Below are positions 19,313 to 27,434 of a stretch of 64,000 nucleotides of DNA, piece by piece. The DNA lies in the NCBI RefSeq assembly GCF_016907715.1, contig NZ_JAFBCM010000001.1, positions 1,674,001-1,738,000 on the forward strand, read 5' to 3'. The notes beneath the pieces are model-generated. The model searched no databases. It saw nothing but the letters and a program-made list of their open reading frames with translations, and had not been told where the DNA came from. A program made the translations under genes and the position numbers. Numbering within the stretch: the stretch's first letter is position 1; every line of letters begins with the position of its first letter. The DNA comes from Tenggerimyces flavus. GTDB lineage: Bacteria; Actinomycetota; Actinomycetes; Propionibacteriales; Actinopolymorphaceae.

Positions 19313-21348
19313 CGTGGGCCTCCCGGTCCGAACACGTCGTCGAGGCCGTCCGGGCGTTGTGGTTGTGGGCGCTGTGGTTCCGGCGGCGACGGTGGGTCTA
19401 CGTGCGTCGTTGGCACGGCGACGGGTTCGGGATCGTGGGTCGGAAGGCTCGGCAGGTCGTTGGGAACCGGATCCGCCGCCGCTGTTGCTGGGGCTCGTCG
19501 TACCGGCGCGACGTGGAGGTAGGTGGCGCTGTTGCCGTAGATGTAGGCGGCTTGTCCGACGGCGAAGTTGCGGACCCGGTCGGGGTCGAGGACCCAGGCG
19601 TGTTGGAGTCGGGCGGTGCCTTCGTCACCGAACCCACCGCCGATGATCTTTTTGCCGGTCTCGACGACCATTTGGGTGCCGGCCAGCTCGCACAGTTTCT
19701 GGGGGCTGGGTGAGCGCATCACGAACACCCCACCGGCGGCGGTGGCGGCGATGCGTTGCCGTTCGTCCTCGGTCGGCGCCAACGATTCCCAGGATTGGGC
19801 GCCGATCTGCACCGCCGCCCCCAACGACCGGAGCCGTTCGGTCAGCTCGTAGATGCGGACCTTCCCCGACACGGCGGAGAACTCGTCCAACGCCAACAAC
19901 GCGGCCCGCTTCTCAAGGCCGTTCCCCGTGCCGCTTTCGATGTCTTCGCGGCCCCAGCGGGTGGCGGCGTCGGTGATCAGCGCCACCAACGCGCGGGCCT
20001 GCGCCTCCGCGACGGTGGTGCCGGCCGTGCCCTCGACGACGCAGTAGAGCACGTCATAGTCGGTGATCGAATCATCGGTGCCGGGGTTGGTGGGGTTGCC
20101 ATCGAAGCCGGGTCCGAGCCGATCCAGAAGGGTTTTGTAGCGCAGCCGCACATCGGGGATCGACTTCGCCGCGCCTTGTACTTCGGTGAGTCGTTCCGGG
20201 ATCCCGACGTAGGCCATGTCCAACCAGCCCGGGTCGAGCCGGGACAGAAAGTCCGCCGAGCTGGTCGGTGGCCCCGCTGGCGCGTGCACCGCTAGGTGGA
20301 CGGTGGCGGCGAGGATGTCGGCGTAATAGGCCGCCGCGCCCTCCTTCGCCACCGGAACCAGATCCACCAGCACTTCCGTCAGCCGGGCCGGTGGGAGCGC
20401 CCACAGGTTCAGCGAAACCTCGTCCGGCCACATCCCGACCTTGCCCGCACCGAGGTCTGTCATGACGTCGAGGGCGCGTTCGGCGGTGTCGCGGCCGTCG
20501 AAGCCGCCCTTGGCGTCGATCACCACCAAGAGTGGCCGGTGTTCGCGGCCCTTGGCGTGCCAGCGTGACGCGGATTCCCAGAACCCGGCCCACAGCCTCA
20601 GCATCAGCGTCGATTTCCCGGCGCCGGTTGTGCCGACGATCAGGATGTGGTTGCGCAGCGACTTGTAGCCGAGCTCCAACACCTGACGCGGCAACACGTA
20701 CACCGAGCGGATCACCGCACCGATGACCGGGTTGCCGCGCCGGGTCAGCATCGGCACCCCACCCGGAGCCCGGACCCGCTGCCTGGCGGTCCGTGACGCC
20801 CGGACCCATTGCTTGTAGTCGAACACCATCGGCGACGCCGGCGACCATCCGGCGAGGCCGGCTTCCATCAACCCGATCCTCGACCGCCACGCCAACCACC
20901 CGACGAACAGCCCAACCGGGATCCCGACCGGCGCCAAGTAGACCGCCGCGTCGAAGAACGCGCCCTGCTCTACGGCGGCCCGCGACTGCACCACCGCCAC
21001 AAACGGGGCCAGCGCCATCGCCGCGACCGTCTCGCTCCGGTCGGCGCCGGGCTCGAAGTACCACATGATCCCGAACGCGCCGACGAACACGACCAGCATC
21101 GGTAACGACCACGCGGCAACCCCGAGGAGCCGGCGGGGTGGCCACCCTCGCAGTGACGCCAGCCAATAGGCGGCGACGGCGGCGAGCAGCAGCGGCCAGG
21201 CCAGCAGCAGCGCCGACACGACGATGAACCCGGCCAGCAGGATCCACACCCCACCCACCACCACCGCGAACAACAGGTTGCCGGTGAGGGCCCAGCCGAG
21301 TCCGAAGCCGAACCCGAGCACCCGCCGTACCACATGGAACAGTCGCAT
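19309..21348 (-). CDS. VirD4/TraG-like conjugative coupling ATPase
   Basis: The 679-residue protein has five or six hydrophobic segments in its first 180 residues and a cytoplasmic ATPase. Walker A is GTTGAGKST near residue 240 and Walker B is LLALDEF near 484, with an aspartate followed by the usual sensor-like GAQSWESL. The C-terminus is Pro-rich. This is the layout of type IV secretion coupling proteins, which bring relaxase-bound DNA to the membrane. The gene overlaps the upstream replication-relaxation gene and the downstream J-like gene by ATGA at both ends, so the three form one operon. No other channel genes (VirB4, VirB6 or the like) are present in the window. Confidence 0.85.
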   Translation of the reverse strand: MRLFHVVRRVLGFGFGLGWALTGNLLFAVVVGGVWILLAGFIVVSALLLAWPLLLAAVAAYWLASLRGWPPRRLLGVAAWSLPMLVVFVGAFGIMWYFEPGADRSETVAAMALAPFVAVVQSRAAVEQGAFFDAAVYLAPVGIPVGLFVGWLAWRSRIGLMEAGLAGWSPASPMVFDYKQWVRASRTARQRVRAPGGVPMLTRRGNPVIGAVIRSVYVLPRQVLELGYKSLRNHILIVGTTGAGKSTLMLRLWAGFWESASRWHAKGREHRPLLVVIDAKGGFDGRDTAERALDVMTDLGAGKVGMWPDEVSLNLWALPPARLTEVLVDLVPVAKEGAAAYYADILAATVHLAVHAPAGPPTSSADFLSRLDPGWLDMAYVGIPERLTEVQGAAKSIPDVRLRYKTLLDRLGPGFDGNPTNPGTDDSITDYDVLYCVVEGTAGTTVAEAQARALVALITDAATRWGREDIESGTGNGLEKRAALLALDEFSAVSGKVRIYELTERLRSLGAAVQIGAQSWESLAPTEDERQRIAATAAGGVFVMRSPSPQKLCELAGTQMVVETGKKIIGGGFGDEGTARLQHAWVLDPDRVRNFAVGQAAYIYGNSATYLHVAPVRRAPATAAADPVPNDLPSLPTHDPEPVAVPTTHVDPPSPPEPQRPQPQRPDGLDDVFGPGGPR

Positions 21349-22493
21349 CAGAGTCCGCTCTCCCCGTCGTTCGTCGCATCGTTCGGCGCAGCGCCCAGTA
21401 GTACGGCGCCTGCCGGCAGTGGCTGGATCTCGATCCGATCCGCAGCTTGCGCCGGCAGGCTGGCCCGCGCCGCCTCCACCGTGGCCCGTGCCGCCGCCGA
21501 CACCACGTACAGCACCCGCGCATACCGGGGTGTACCGCCGAGTCGGTTTGGTGGTTCGCCGTAGTCGCCGGTGCGGCCCAGAAGCTGCGCCATCACCCCG
21601 GACGTTCGGGTACCGGCCTTCGGTGTCAGCTCCACCTCAACCGCCCAGATCTGCCCCGCGAGATGACCATCCGCAACCTCAGGGCCGTCCGCCTCGGGTC
21701 GGTCGGTGTTGCCTTGCCACAGGATCTCGGCGTCAGGAACGTGGCCGTACCGGCCCACTCCGCCAGTGCCGGCGCCACCGCCGGGCCCGGCACCGTGCAG
21801 CGCCCGGAGCCGTCGTTCCGACCGCCACGCGCCCCCAGCCCGTCGGTATACCGGCCAGGCCTCCAACGCGAGCCTGACCGCGACACCGGCCCGAATGTGC
21901 CCCAGCCGCGACAGCGTCGGACGGCGAGCGGTATAGCCGAGGCCGCACCAGTCGATCCCACGTTTCGTCAACCAGCACCACCCCGGCCCGACGCCGAGAC
22001 GCCCGGTCTCGACCAGCCCGGCCTTGCGCCACCGCATCGTCACCTGCCGCACCGCCGACGACGACGTCCGCAGCACCTGCTCGAGATGGTCCGACTGCAA
22101 CCCGTACATCTCCCCGATCAACAACAGCGCCGCAACATCCCGAACGGACAACCGCACCTGCCCAGCGTCCGAACGGGGCGCACGAGCCCGCCCGTACTCG
22201 TCCTCGCCCGAGCCCTCCCTGCCCTCGCCGCCGCCCCCGGCGGGTTCGGAACCTACGGCCCCACGCTGCCAGCCGCCCCCTCGATCGAACGGCGAATCCT
22301 GCGGCACGCCGGTCGACGGCACCGCCGTTGCCGAGTGGGTCAGTACGTCGAACGGCAGTTCGCTGTCACGGATGGGAGCCTCGTGTTCGAACGCCCACAG
22401 GGCGGCACCGTCCGCGCTCGGGGCATGATCGGTTCGTGGATGGGCGGTGCCGTCCGTACCCGTGCGCCCTGTCGTCCCCGTCGGATCGGTCAC
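21348..22493 (-). CDS. replication-relaxation family protein
   Basis: This 381-residue protein has a disordered Gly/Glu-rich N-terminus (about 1-105) and a winged helix-turn-helix (about 110-185: LSVRDVAALLLIGEMYGLQSDHLEQVLRTSSSAVRQVTMRW, WCWLTKRGIDWCGL). A region with Arg clusters and the WAVEVELTPK motif follows, resembling a PD-(D/E)XK nuclease core. This matches the replication-relaxation family found beside transfer ATPases on actinobacterial plasmids and integrative elements, where it may initiate DNA processing. It is the first gene of the overlapping transfer operon. The iterons and long inverted repeat upstream (22540-22746) are candidates for its DNA target. Confidence 0.8.
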   Translation of the reverse strand: MTDPTGTTGRTGTDGTAHPRTDHAPSADGAALWAFEHEAPIRDSELPFDVLTHSATAVPSTGVPQDSPFDRGGGWQRGAVGSEPAGGGGEGREGSGEDEYGRARAPRSDAGQVRLSVRDVAALLLIGEMYGLQSDHLEQVLRTSSSAVRQVTMRWRKAGLVETGRLGVGPGWCWLTKRGIDWCGLGYTARRPTLSRLGHIRAGVAVRLALEAWPVYRRAGGAWRSERRLRALHGAGPGGGAGTGGVGRYGHVPDAEILWQGNTDRPEADGPEVADGHLAGQIWAVEVELTPKAGTRTSGVMAQLLGRTGDYGEPPNRLGGTPRYARVLYVVSAAARATVEAARASLPAQAADRIEIQPLPAGAVLLGAAPNDATNDGESGL

Positions 22494-22539
22494 TTCGGCG
22501 GCCTCACAAACCCCTCACATCCCCGTCACAGCGCCCGAT

Positions 22540-22578
22540 TATCGCCCTACAATCGCCCTGACGCCGCGTAAGGGCGAT
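22540..22578. promoter_or_regulatory. 8-bp iterons and inverted copy upstream of the transfer operon
   Basis: ATCGCCCT occurs at 22541-22548 and 22552-22559, and its complement AGGGCGAT at 22570-22577. TATCGCCCT and AGGGCGATA form a 9-bp inverted repeat. The cluster starts 47 bp upstream of the first transfer gene, so it may be an operator, part of its promoter, or a transfer/processing site. Confidence 0.55.
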
Positions 22579-22599
22579 ATTAGCCCGAACCGGGCGCGG

Positions 22600-22746
22600 G
22601 TTTCCTGGTCTACCTGCATGAACATCCTCAAGGCGTGTGTTGCCGCCGAGCTTGACCACACACTCCCCACGAGCAAAAGACCGGAAGTGTGTGGTCAAGC
22701 TCAACAACAACAAACAGAGGATGTTCATGCAGGTAGACCAGGAAAC
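22600..22746. repeat. 147-bp nested perfect inverted repeat
   Basis: The outer arms (22600-22629 and 22717-22746) are 30 bp and perfectly complementary. Inside them a second pair (22648-22664 and 22686-22702; GAGCTTGACCACACACT and its complement) is perfect over 17 bp around a 21-nt loop. Spacers of 18 and 14 nt separate the two stems. No target-site duplication is visible outside the arms and no gene is encoded. Candidates are an origin of transfer, a small non-autonomous transposon-like element, or a structured RNA. Confidence 0.85.
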
Positions 22747-22776
22747 AGAGATTGCCAAGATGGAACGATCTCGCCG

Positions 22777-22911
22777 GTGAGGGGGACGCCGTCCCCCTCA
22801 CGCACCCCCAGCCGGGGCTCTGCCCCTGGCCCGCGCCAAGGGCGCTCCGCCCCTTGGGACCCAGGCCGGGGACTCCGTCCCCGGAACCCCGCCAGGGGAC
22901 GCGTCCCCTGG
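22777..22911. repeat. array of five GC-rich hairpins
   Basis: Consecutive inverted repeats lie at 22777-22801 (GTGAGGGGGAC, loop GCC), about 22811-22830, about 22836-22855, 22866-22884 (CCGGGGAC, loop TCC) and 22892-22911 (perfect palindrome CCAGGGGACGCGTCCCCTGG). They sit downstream of the leftward ArsR-ABC-methyltransferase operon and probably act as its terminators. Confidence 0.75.
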
Positions 22912-22958
22912 ACCCCACTGTGCCCCTCCGCGGCTGGCGAGCGAGCGATTGGGGGCGA

Positions 22959-23741
22959 CTATCTGGCGTGCCGCGCTGTCACGATGAAGATCGTGACGGC
23001 GAACATGAAAGTTCCGATCTGATCGGCGTGACGTAGCTTGCCGAGCCAGGCGTCGGCCTCTCGATGGGTGATGGAGCCGTGCGCTGCGGCGTTGGTTACG
23101 GCTCGCTGCAGCGGGAATCTGCGGTTGGCGTCGTTGAAGGTGCGGTAGACCACCGTGCGACCTTCGACATCTCTCACGTCGAAACCGGACTGTCGAAGGA
23201 GTGCCGGGAGGGTTCGCCCGACCGTGGGGTTCTGGTTGAACGTTGTCCAATGGTCCAGGACTCGCCGGGCGAGGTAATTCCAGTCGGGTGTGACAAGCGA
23301 GGTTCCCCAGTCGGGTTCCGCGGCAACGAACAGCCCGCCCGGCCGTAGGACACGGCGCACTTCCGCGACGACCTGTGCGGGGTCGGTCACATGCTGAAGA
23401 GTGCGCTCGGTTCGACAGGCAGAAATGCTGCCGTCTGCGTAGGGAAGTCGATGGGCATCGCCCATGTGCAGGACGACGTTCGGGTATCGGCTAGCGAAGC
23501 GTCGTGTCGCTAGTCCGATCATGTCTGTCGATCGGTCGAGTCCCATGGCGACGCCGGTCGGTTGCACTTGTTCGGCCATCGCGGCGACGTCTTCGCCGGT
23601 TCCGCAGCCGAGGTCAAGCACATGCATTCCGGGAGCGAGGTCGAGCTGGTCGAGGATGTGTTGCTTGAGGTTGATGAAGAAGGGCTCGGCTCGTGCCGCG
23701 TCCATGTAGCCCGGGTCGGCGGTCATCGGATGGGTAGGCAT
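22959..23741 (-). CDS. class I SAM-dependent methyltransferase
   Basis: The ATG at 23741 has a good ribosome-binding site (GGAGG) and gives 260 residues. The SAM-binding motif I is VLDLGCGTGEDV (residues 41-52). It is followed by an acidic residue after strand 2 (GLDRST), motif II-like GDAHRLPYADGSISACRTERTLQHV, and the post-motif VLRPGGLFVAAEPDWG. This matches Methyltransf_11/UbiE-type enzymes acting on small molecules. It is the last gene behind the ABC exporter and ArsR-type regulator, so it may modify a compound that the exporter handles, or confer self-resistance. The substrate is not visible. Confidence 0.85.
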   Translation of the reverse strand: MPTHPMTADPGYMDAARAEPFFINLKQHILDQLDLAPGMHVLDLGCGTGEDVAAMAEQVQPTGVAMGLDRSTDMIGLATRRFASRYPNVVLHMGDAHRLPYADGSISACRTERTLQHVTDPAQVVAEVRRVLRPGGLFVAAEPDWGTSLVTPDWNYLARRVLDHWTTFNQNPTVGRTLPALLRQSGFDVRDVEGRTVVYRTFNDANRRFPLQRAVTNAAAHGSITHREADAWLGKLRHADQIGTFMFAVTIFIVTARHAR

Positions 23742-23797
23742 CGGTCTGTGCCTCCAGAATGTTGAAGCGTCATCGCCTGCGTCGACGTAGGTGGTGT

Positions 23798-25648
23798 TCA
23801 GGTCGGGGCATAGGCCTGGGCTTGGAGTCGGTACATGGCCGCGTACCGCCCAGCCTTGTCGAGCAGCTGGTCGTGGCTTCCCTGCTCGATCAGTCGACCG
23901 TCGTGCATGACCAGGATCCGGTCGGCGGCGCGGATGGTGGAGAAGCGGTGGGAGATGAGCACGACGGTGCGGCCGTGGCGAAGGTTGGCGATCGTGTCGA
24001 ACAGTTGTGCCTCGGCCTCGGCGTCGAGGGATGCGGTCGGTTCGTCGAGGACGAGGAAACTGGCGCGACGAAACAGCAGCCGAGCGAGCGCGATGCGCTG
24101 CCACTGTCCACCGGACAGGTCGACCCCGCCGGTCAGCTCGGCGCCGAGAGGAGTGTCGTAGCTCGTCGGCAAGCTGCGGACGACGTCGTGGATGCCGGCT
24201 TCCTTCGCCGCGCGGGCGATGGCGAGTCGGTCTCCGATCCGGTCGACGTCGCCGATGCCGATGTTGTCAGCCGCGGTGAACCAGTAGCGGCCGAAGTCCT
24301 GGAAAGCGACCCCGATCTGATCGAGCCCACGCCCACCCATCAGCTCATACATGGGCTGGTTGTCCCATCGAACCTGTCCCGAGCACGGCGGATACAGGCC
24401 GCACAAGAGCTTGGCCAGGGTGGTCTTTCCGGACCCGTTCTGTCCGACGATCGCGACCACCTCGCCTGCCGTGATCGTGAAGCTCACCGACTCCAGGACG
24501 TTGCGTTGGATGCCGGGATAGGCGAAGCAGACGTCATCAACTTCCAGCGCGCTGAACGGCTCGACCGACCGCACCCCGGCACGCCCTGCGCCCGTCGACT
24601 CGGCGACAGGCGCGACGGACGCGGGAGCAGCGTCGGGCTGGTGGCCCCCAAGCTGCATGAACTCCTCGAGGTAGTGGGCATGTTCCATGGTCGCCGCCAG
24701 GTGGGACGCCGCCTGCTGCGCACGGTTGGCGAGCAGCACCACAGCGACGCATGCCGCCGCGGCCGCTTCCACGTCCAGCCGGCCGAGCTGGATGAGCAAC
24801 AACAAGACGGCGAACACAGTGCACAGCACCACGGCGCTGACGAGGCTGCCGACCGCGGAGCGTCGGACAAACCGGCGAACCATCACCCGAATCTCGGCCA
24901 GCCGCTCGGCCCACAGCTTCGACCATCGCCGAAGCAGGTGATCGCCGAGCCCGAACGCTCGCACCTCAGCCGCGGTGCGTCGGCTGTCCAGGATGTCGGC
25001 CAAGTGTTGGCGGGTGCGGTCGTTCGGCGTGCTCCCCAGGGTGAACGTGTACATCTCCTCGCTGTTGGCCCGTCCGGACAGCCACAGCGGAATGCCGGAC
25101 AGCACCGTCAGCGGCGCCAGCCATGGATCGATCACCGCCAGACCGATCACGAGGCCGCCGCTGGTGATCACGGCGGCGATCAGCTGCGGCACAGCCATCG
25201 CAATCATCAGCGGACTATCGACCCCTCGACGCCGAATCCGCTGGATCCGATCATGGAACTCCGGGGTATCGAACTCGCGCAGGCTGGCCCTCGTCGCAGC
25301 CTCCAACACGACCCGCCCCGCATACCACATGATCCGCTCAGCCAGCATCCGATGCAGCCCCACACCCGCCGCCGCCGCGAACGCGCCCGCGGCGACCACG
25401 ACGACCACCGCGACAAGCAGCGACCAGAGCGGCCAGACCGTCCCACCGCCACCAGCGCCGCTGTCGGTGTCGGAGGCGATCAGGTGGGCGAGAACCTCCT
25501 GCCCGAGCACCAACGCGCCCACGATCCCGACAGCCGCAACAGCGAACAAAGCAAGCACAGCCACGAACAGCCCACGGCCAGCCGCCGCCGCCATGCGCAC
25601 CGCCGCCACCAACGTGGAGAGCCGTGCCCGCTCCGACCGCGACCGCAT
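23798..25648 (-). CDS. ABC exporter, fused permease and ATPase
   Basis: The 616-residue half-transporter has an N-terminal membrane domain with about six helices (to about residue 330) and an ATPase domain. Walker A is VGQNGSGKTT, the signature is LSGGQWQRIALARL, Walker B is FLVLDEPTASLD and the switch is ISHRFST. The GGQWQR signature is usual in this actinobacterial export subgroup and also appears in both exporters at 39-43 kb. It would work as a homodimer, exporting a drug, lipid or peptide. It lies between the regulator (stop 7 nt upstream of its start) and the methyltransferase. Confidence 0.9.
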   Translation of the reverse strand: MRSRSERARLSTLVAAVRMAAAAGRGLFVAVLALFAVAAVGIVGALVLGQEVLAHLIASDTDSGAGGGGTVWPLWSLLVAVVVVVAAGAFAAAAGVGLHRMLAERIMWYAGRVVLEAATRASLREFDTPEFHDRIQRIRRRGVDSPLMIAMAVPQLIAAVITSGGLVIGLAVIDPWLAPLTVLSGIPLWLSGRANSEEMYTFTLGSTPNDRTRQHLADILDSRRTAAEVRAFGLGDHLLRRWSKLWAERLAEIRVMVRRFVRRSAVGSLVSAVVLCTVFAVLLLLIQLGRLDVEAAAAACVAVVLLANRAQQAASHLAATMEHAHYLEEFMQLGGHQPDAAPASVAPVAESTGAGRAGVRSVEPFSALEVDDVCFAYPGIQRNVLESVSFTITAGEVVAIVGQNGSGKTTLAKLLCGLYPPCSGQVRWDNQPMYELMGGRGLDQIGVAFQDFGRYWFTAADNIGIGDVDRIGDRLAIARAAKEAGIHDVVRSLPTSYDTPLGAELTGGVDLSGGQWQRIALARLLFRRASFLVLDEPTASLDAEAEAQLFDTIANLRHGRTVVLISHRFSTIRAADRILVMHDGRLIEQGSHDQLLDKAGRYAAMYRLQAQAYAPT

Positions 25649-25654
25649 GACGGC

Positions 25655-26266
25655 CTACCGCTCCGCGGCCGGTTCGTCGCTGGGTGCAGTGCCGTCCGGG
25701 GCACGCGTCGGGAACCCGAAGACCGCGACCGTCACCGGACGAGCCCCACGGGGATGGTCGGATCGCGTCGCATACCGTTCCAGCACCGCCGCGAACTCTC
25801 GTTGCAGCTCCTCCAACTCCTCCGGACTGAGGGCGGGTAGGGCGTACTCCATTTGGATGCCCGACTGCCAGCGCCGCGGGTAGCTCGACATCTCCCGCGC
25901 CCACTGCTCGATCCGCCGGAACATTGACACCCGGAACGCCGCGAGCATCGCATCGGCAGCACGCCGCTGGTCCCCGCTCAGCTCCTTCGGGTCGACATAC
26001 GCCAAACCAGCGACCTCACGCCAGTACCGGATCCGCCCCTTCCCCCGCCCCGCCTCCTCGACAAACCCGTACTTCGCCAGCGTCCGCAGATGAAACGAAC
26101 AGTTCGCCGGAATGTCACCGATCCGCTCCGCTACCTCGGTCGCCGTGATCGGCCCCTCCGCCCGCACCACCTCCAACACCTGCAACCGCACCGGATGCGC
26201 CAACGCCCGCATCACCTTGGGGTCCTCCAACCGACGCGCATCCTCGAGAGACATGTCTCGAAACAT
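25655..26266 (-). CDS. ArsR-type winged-helix regulator
   Basis: The 203-residue protein carries an ArsR-like HTH near its N-terminus (VMRALAHPVRLQVLEVVRAEGPITATEVAERIG, then CSFHLRTLAKYGFVEEAGRGKGRIRYW). A helical C-terminal part holds the cluster LSPEELEELQREFAAVLERY. No metal-binding Cys pair is seen, so the signal is probably not a metal. Starts are possible at 26266 or 26254. Palindromic TGTCTCGA half-sites cover the start region, suggesting that it represses its own operon, which includes the ABC exporter and methyltransferase. Confidence 0.85.
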   Translation of the reverse strand: MFRDMSLEDARRLEDPKVMRALAHPVRLQVLEVVRAEGPITATEVAERIGDIPANCSFHLRTLAKYGFVEEAGRGKGRIRYWREVAGLAYVDPKELSGDQRRAADAMLAAFRVSMFRRIEQWAREMSSYPRRWQSGIQMEYALPALSPEELEELQREFAAVLERYATRSDHPRGARPVTVAVFGFPTRAPDGTAPSDEPAAER

Positions 26267-26279
26267 AGTTCTCGAGACA
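26248..26279. promoter_or_regulatory. probable ArsR-type operator over its own start
   Basis: GAGACATGTCTC (26248-26259) is a perfect 12-bp palindrome, and TGTCTCGA (26254-26261) pairs with TCGAGACA (26272-26279). Three related half-sites therefore overlap the regulator's translation start, the expected place for an autorepressor. Confidence 0.55.
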
Positions 26280-26370
26280 GTACGCGTCAAGAAGTCCCAT
26301 GCCTCGTCCGGCCCCTGGACACAGGCCGAGGGCGCCCCGTTGGAACCCCGCCCGGGCGCTGCACCGGCCC

Positions 26371-26394
26371 CGCCAGGGGACGCGTCCCCTGGCG
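26371..26394. repeat. 24-bp perfect GC palindrome
   Basis: The central 20 bp (CCAGGGGACGCGTCCCCTGG) are identical to the palindrome at 22892-22911, and both sides extend the symmetry by CG. It lies between the ArsR-type gene and the rightward gene at 26494. The two copies thus bracket the ArsR-ABC-methyltransferase operon. Confidence 0.8.
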
Positions 26395-26493
26395 CCCCCG
26401 TGGCGCAGTTCCGCGCAAGGCCATCGGACGGAGCAGACCCGTTCTGAAGAAGAGCACACCGTCTCAACAGGCATCCGCATACACGAGCGACAG

Positions 26494-27321
26494 GTGGTGC
26501 GCACGAACGGCGACGATCCGCAGAATGGCAAACCGGCGGACGGGTTGTCCGTCCAGAACGTAGGCTCAATCGCCGTGACAGTGAAGGTATGGCTCGATGG
26601 CCACGAGTTCGATCTTCAAGACCTCGCCGACTTGCTGCCGTCCGGCGACACAAGAGTGGTCAAGGAAGGCACTGCCTTCTATCTGACATCGACCCAGATC
26701 GACAACCGGTCGGCCGACGTCCAGTTCTACGAGATCGCACAGCAACTGCTACCCACCATCAATGGACTCGGCAGGGCAAACCATGCCGGATTCCGCCCGG
26801 TCAGCCTGAGCGGCCGATACGACGACGGCGACCAGTCTCACACCGTCGTCGGTGCCGCAACTATCGAGGCCCGCGCACGGATGCATGCAGCAGGCGTCGT
26901 CACGGACAGTGCCGGAGTCCCACGGCCAGACCCTCCGCCACCAGGGCCGGCACGTGCTTCCCTTGCGGCCACCAACCCGCACGCTAGAGAGGTCTTGGCC
27001 ATTCTGGGTCAGCCACAGATGCTCGGCTGGGTTGAGCTGTACAAGGTCCACGAGATCATCCGCGACAGCATTGGGAAGGCTCAGCTTCAACACCTCGCGG
27101 GAACAACGCCAACCATGCACAGCGCCTTCACGGCGTCTGCGAACCGGCCCGACGTCAGTGGCAGCCGAGCCCGACACGCCCGAATGGGCGGATCCCCACC
27201 GAAACACAGCATGACCGAAGGCGAAGGTCGGGACTTTGTCAGCCGACTCGTAACGGCATGGCTGGACTCACTCGCGCAGATGTCACGCGAGGCGGAAGCT
27301 ACCGGTCAAGCTCCCGGGTGA
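26494..27321 (+). CDS. hypothetical protein with C-terminal helical domain
   Basis: A GTG at 26494 (or 26497) gives about 275 residues; the start is uncertain and the frame is open further upstream through palindromic DNA. The N-terminal half (VGSIAVTVKVWLDGHEFDLQDLADLLPSGDTRVVKEG) looks beta-rich. After a Pro-rich linker, the C-terminal half (LGWVELYKVHEIIRDSIGK, SGSRARHARMGGSPP, MTEGEGRDFVSRLVTAWLDSL) resembles a helical domain found in many uncharacterised proteins of mobile regions. No catalytic motif is clear. A membrane protein gene follows on the same strand, possibly translationally coupled (GTGA at 27318), so they may form a two-gene unit. Confidence 0.65.
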   Translation: MVRTNGDDPQNGKPADGLSVQNVGSIAVTVKVWLDGHEFDLQDLADLLPSGDTRVVKEGTAFYLTSTQIDNRSADVQFYEIAQQLLPTINGLGRANHAGFRPVSLSGRYDDGDQSHTVVGAATIEARARMHAAGVVTDSAGVPRPDPPPPGPARASLAATNPHAREVLAILGQPQMLGWVELYKVHEIIRDSIGKAQLQHLAGTTPTMHSAFTASANRPDVSGSRARHARMGGSPPKHSMTEGEGRDFVSRLVTAWLDSLAQMSREAEATGQAPG

Positions 27322-27434
27322 CCGCCACCTTGCTGCTTGGTGGAGAACCGCCAACGCTCATACTGCCGCTCGTCGATCCAGTCAACACCCCAAGGTGGCG
27401 GACTTACGAATGGACTTACGAAGGGACTTCGGCA

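Noticed and set aside
26299-26493. N-terminal extension of the 26.5-kb gene to an ATG at 26299
   Set aside because: It would translate straight through the 24-bp palindrome and gives low-complexity Pro/Arg sequence unlike the rest.
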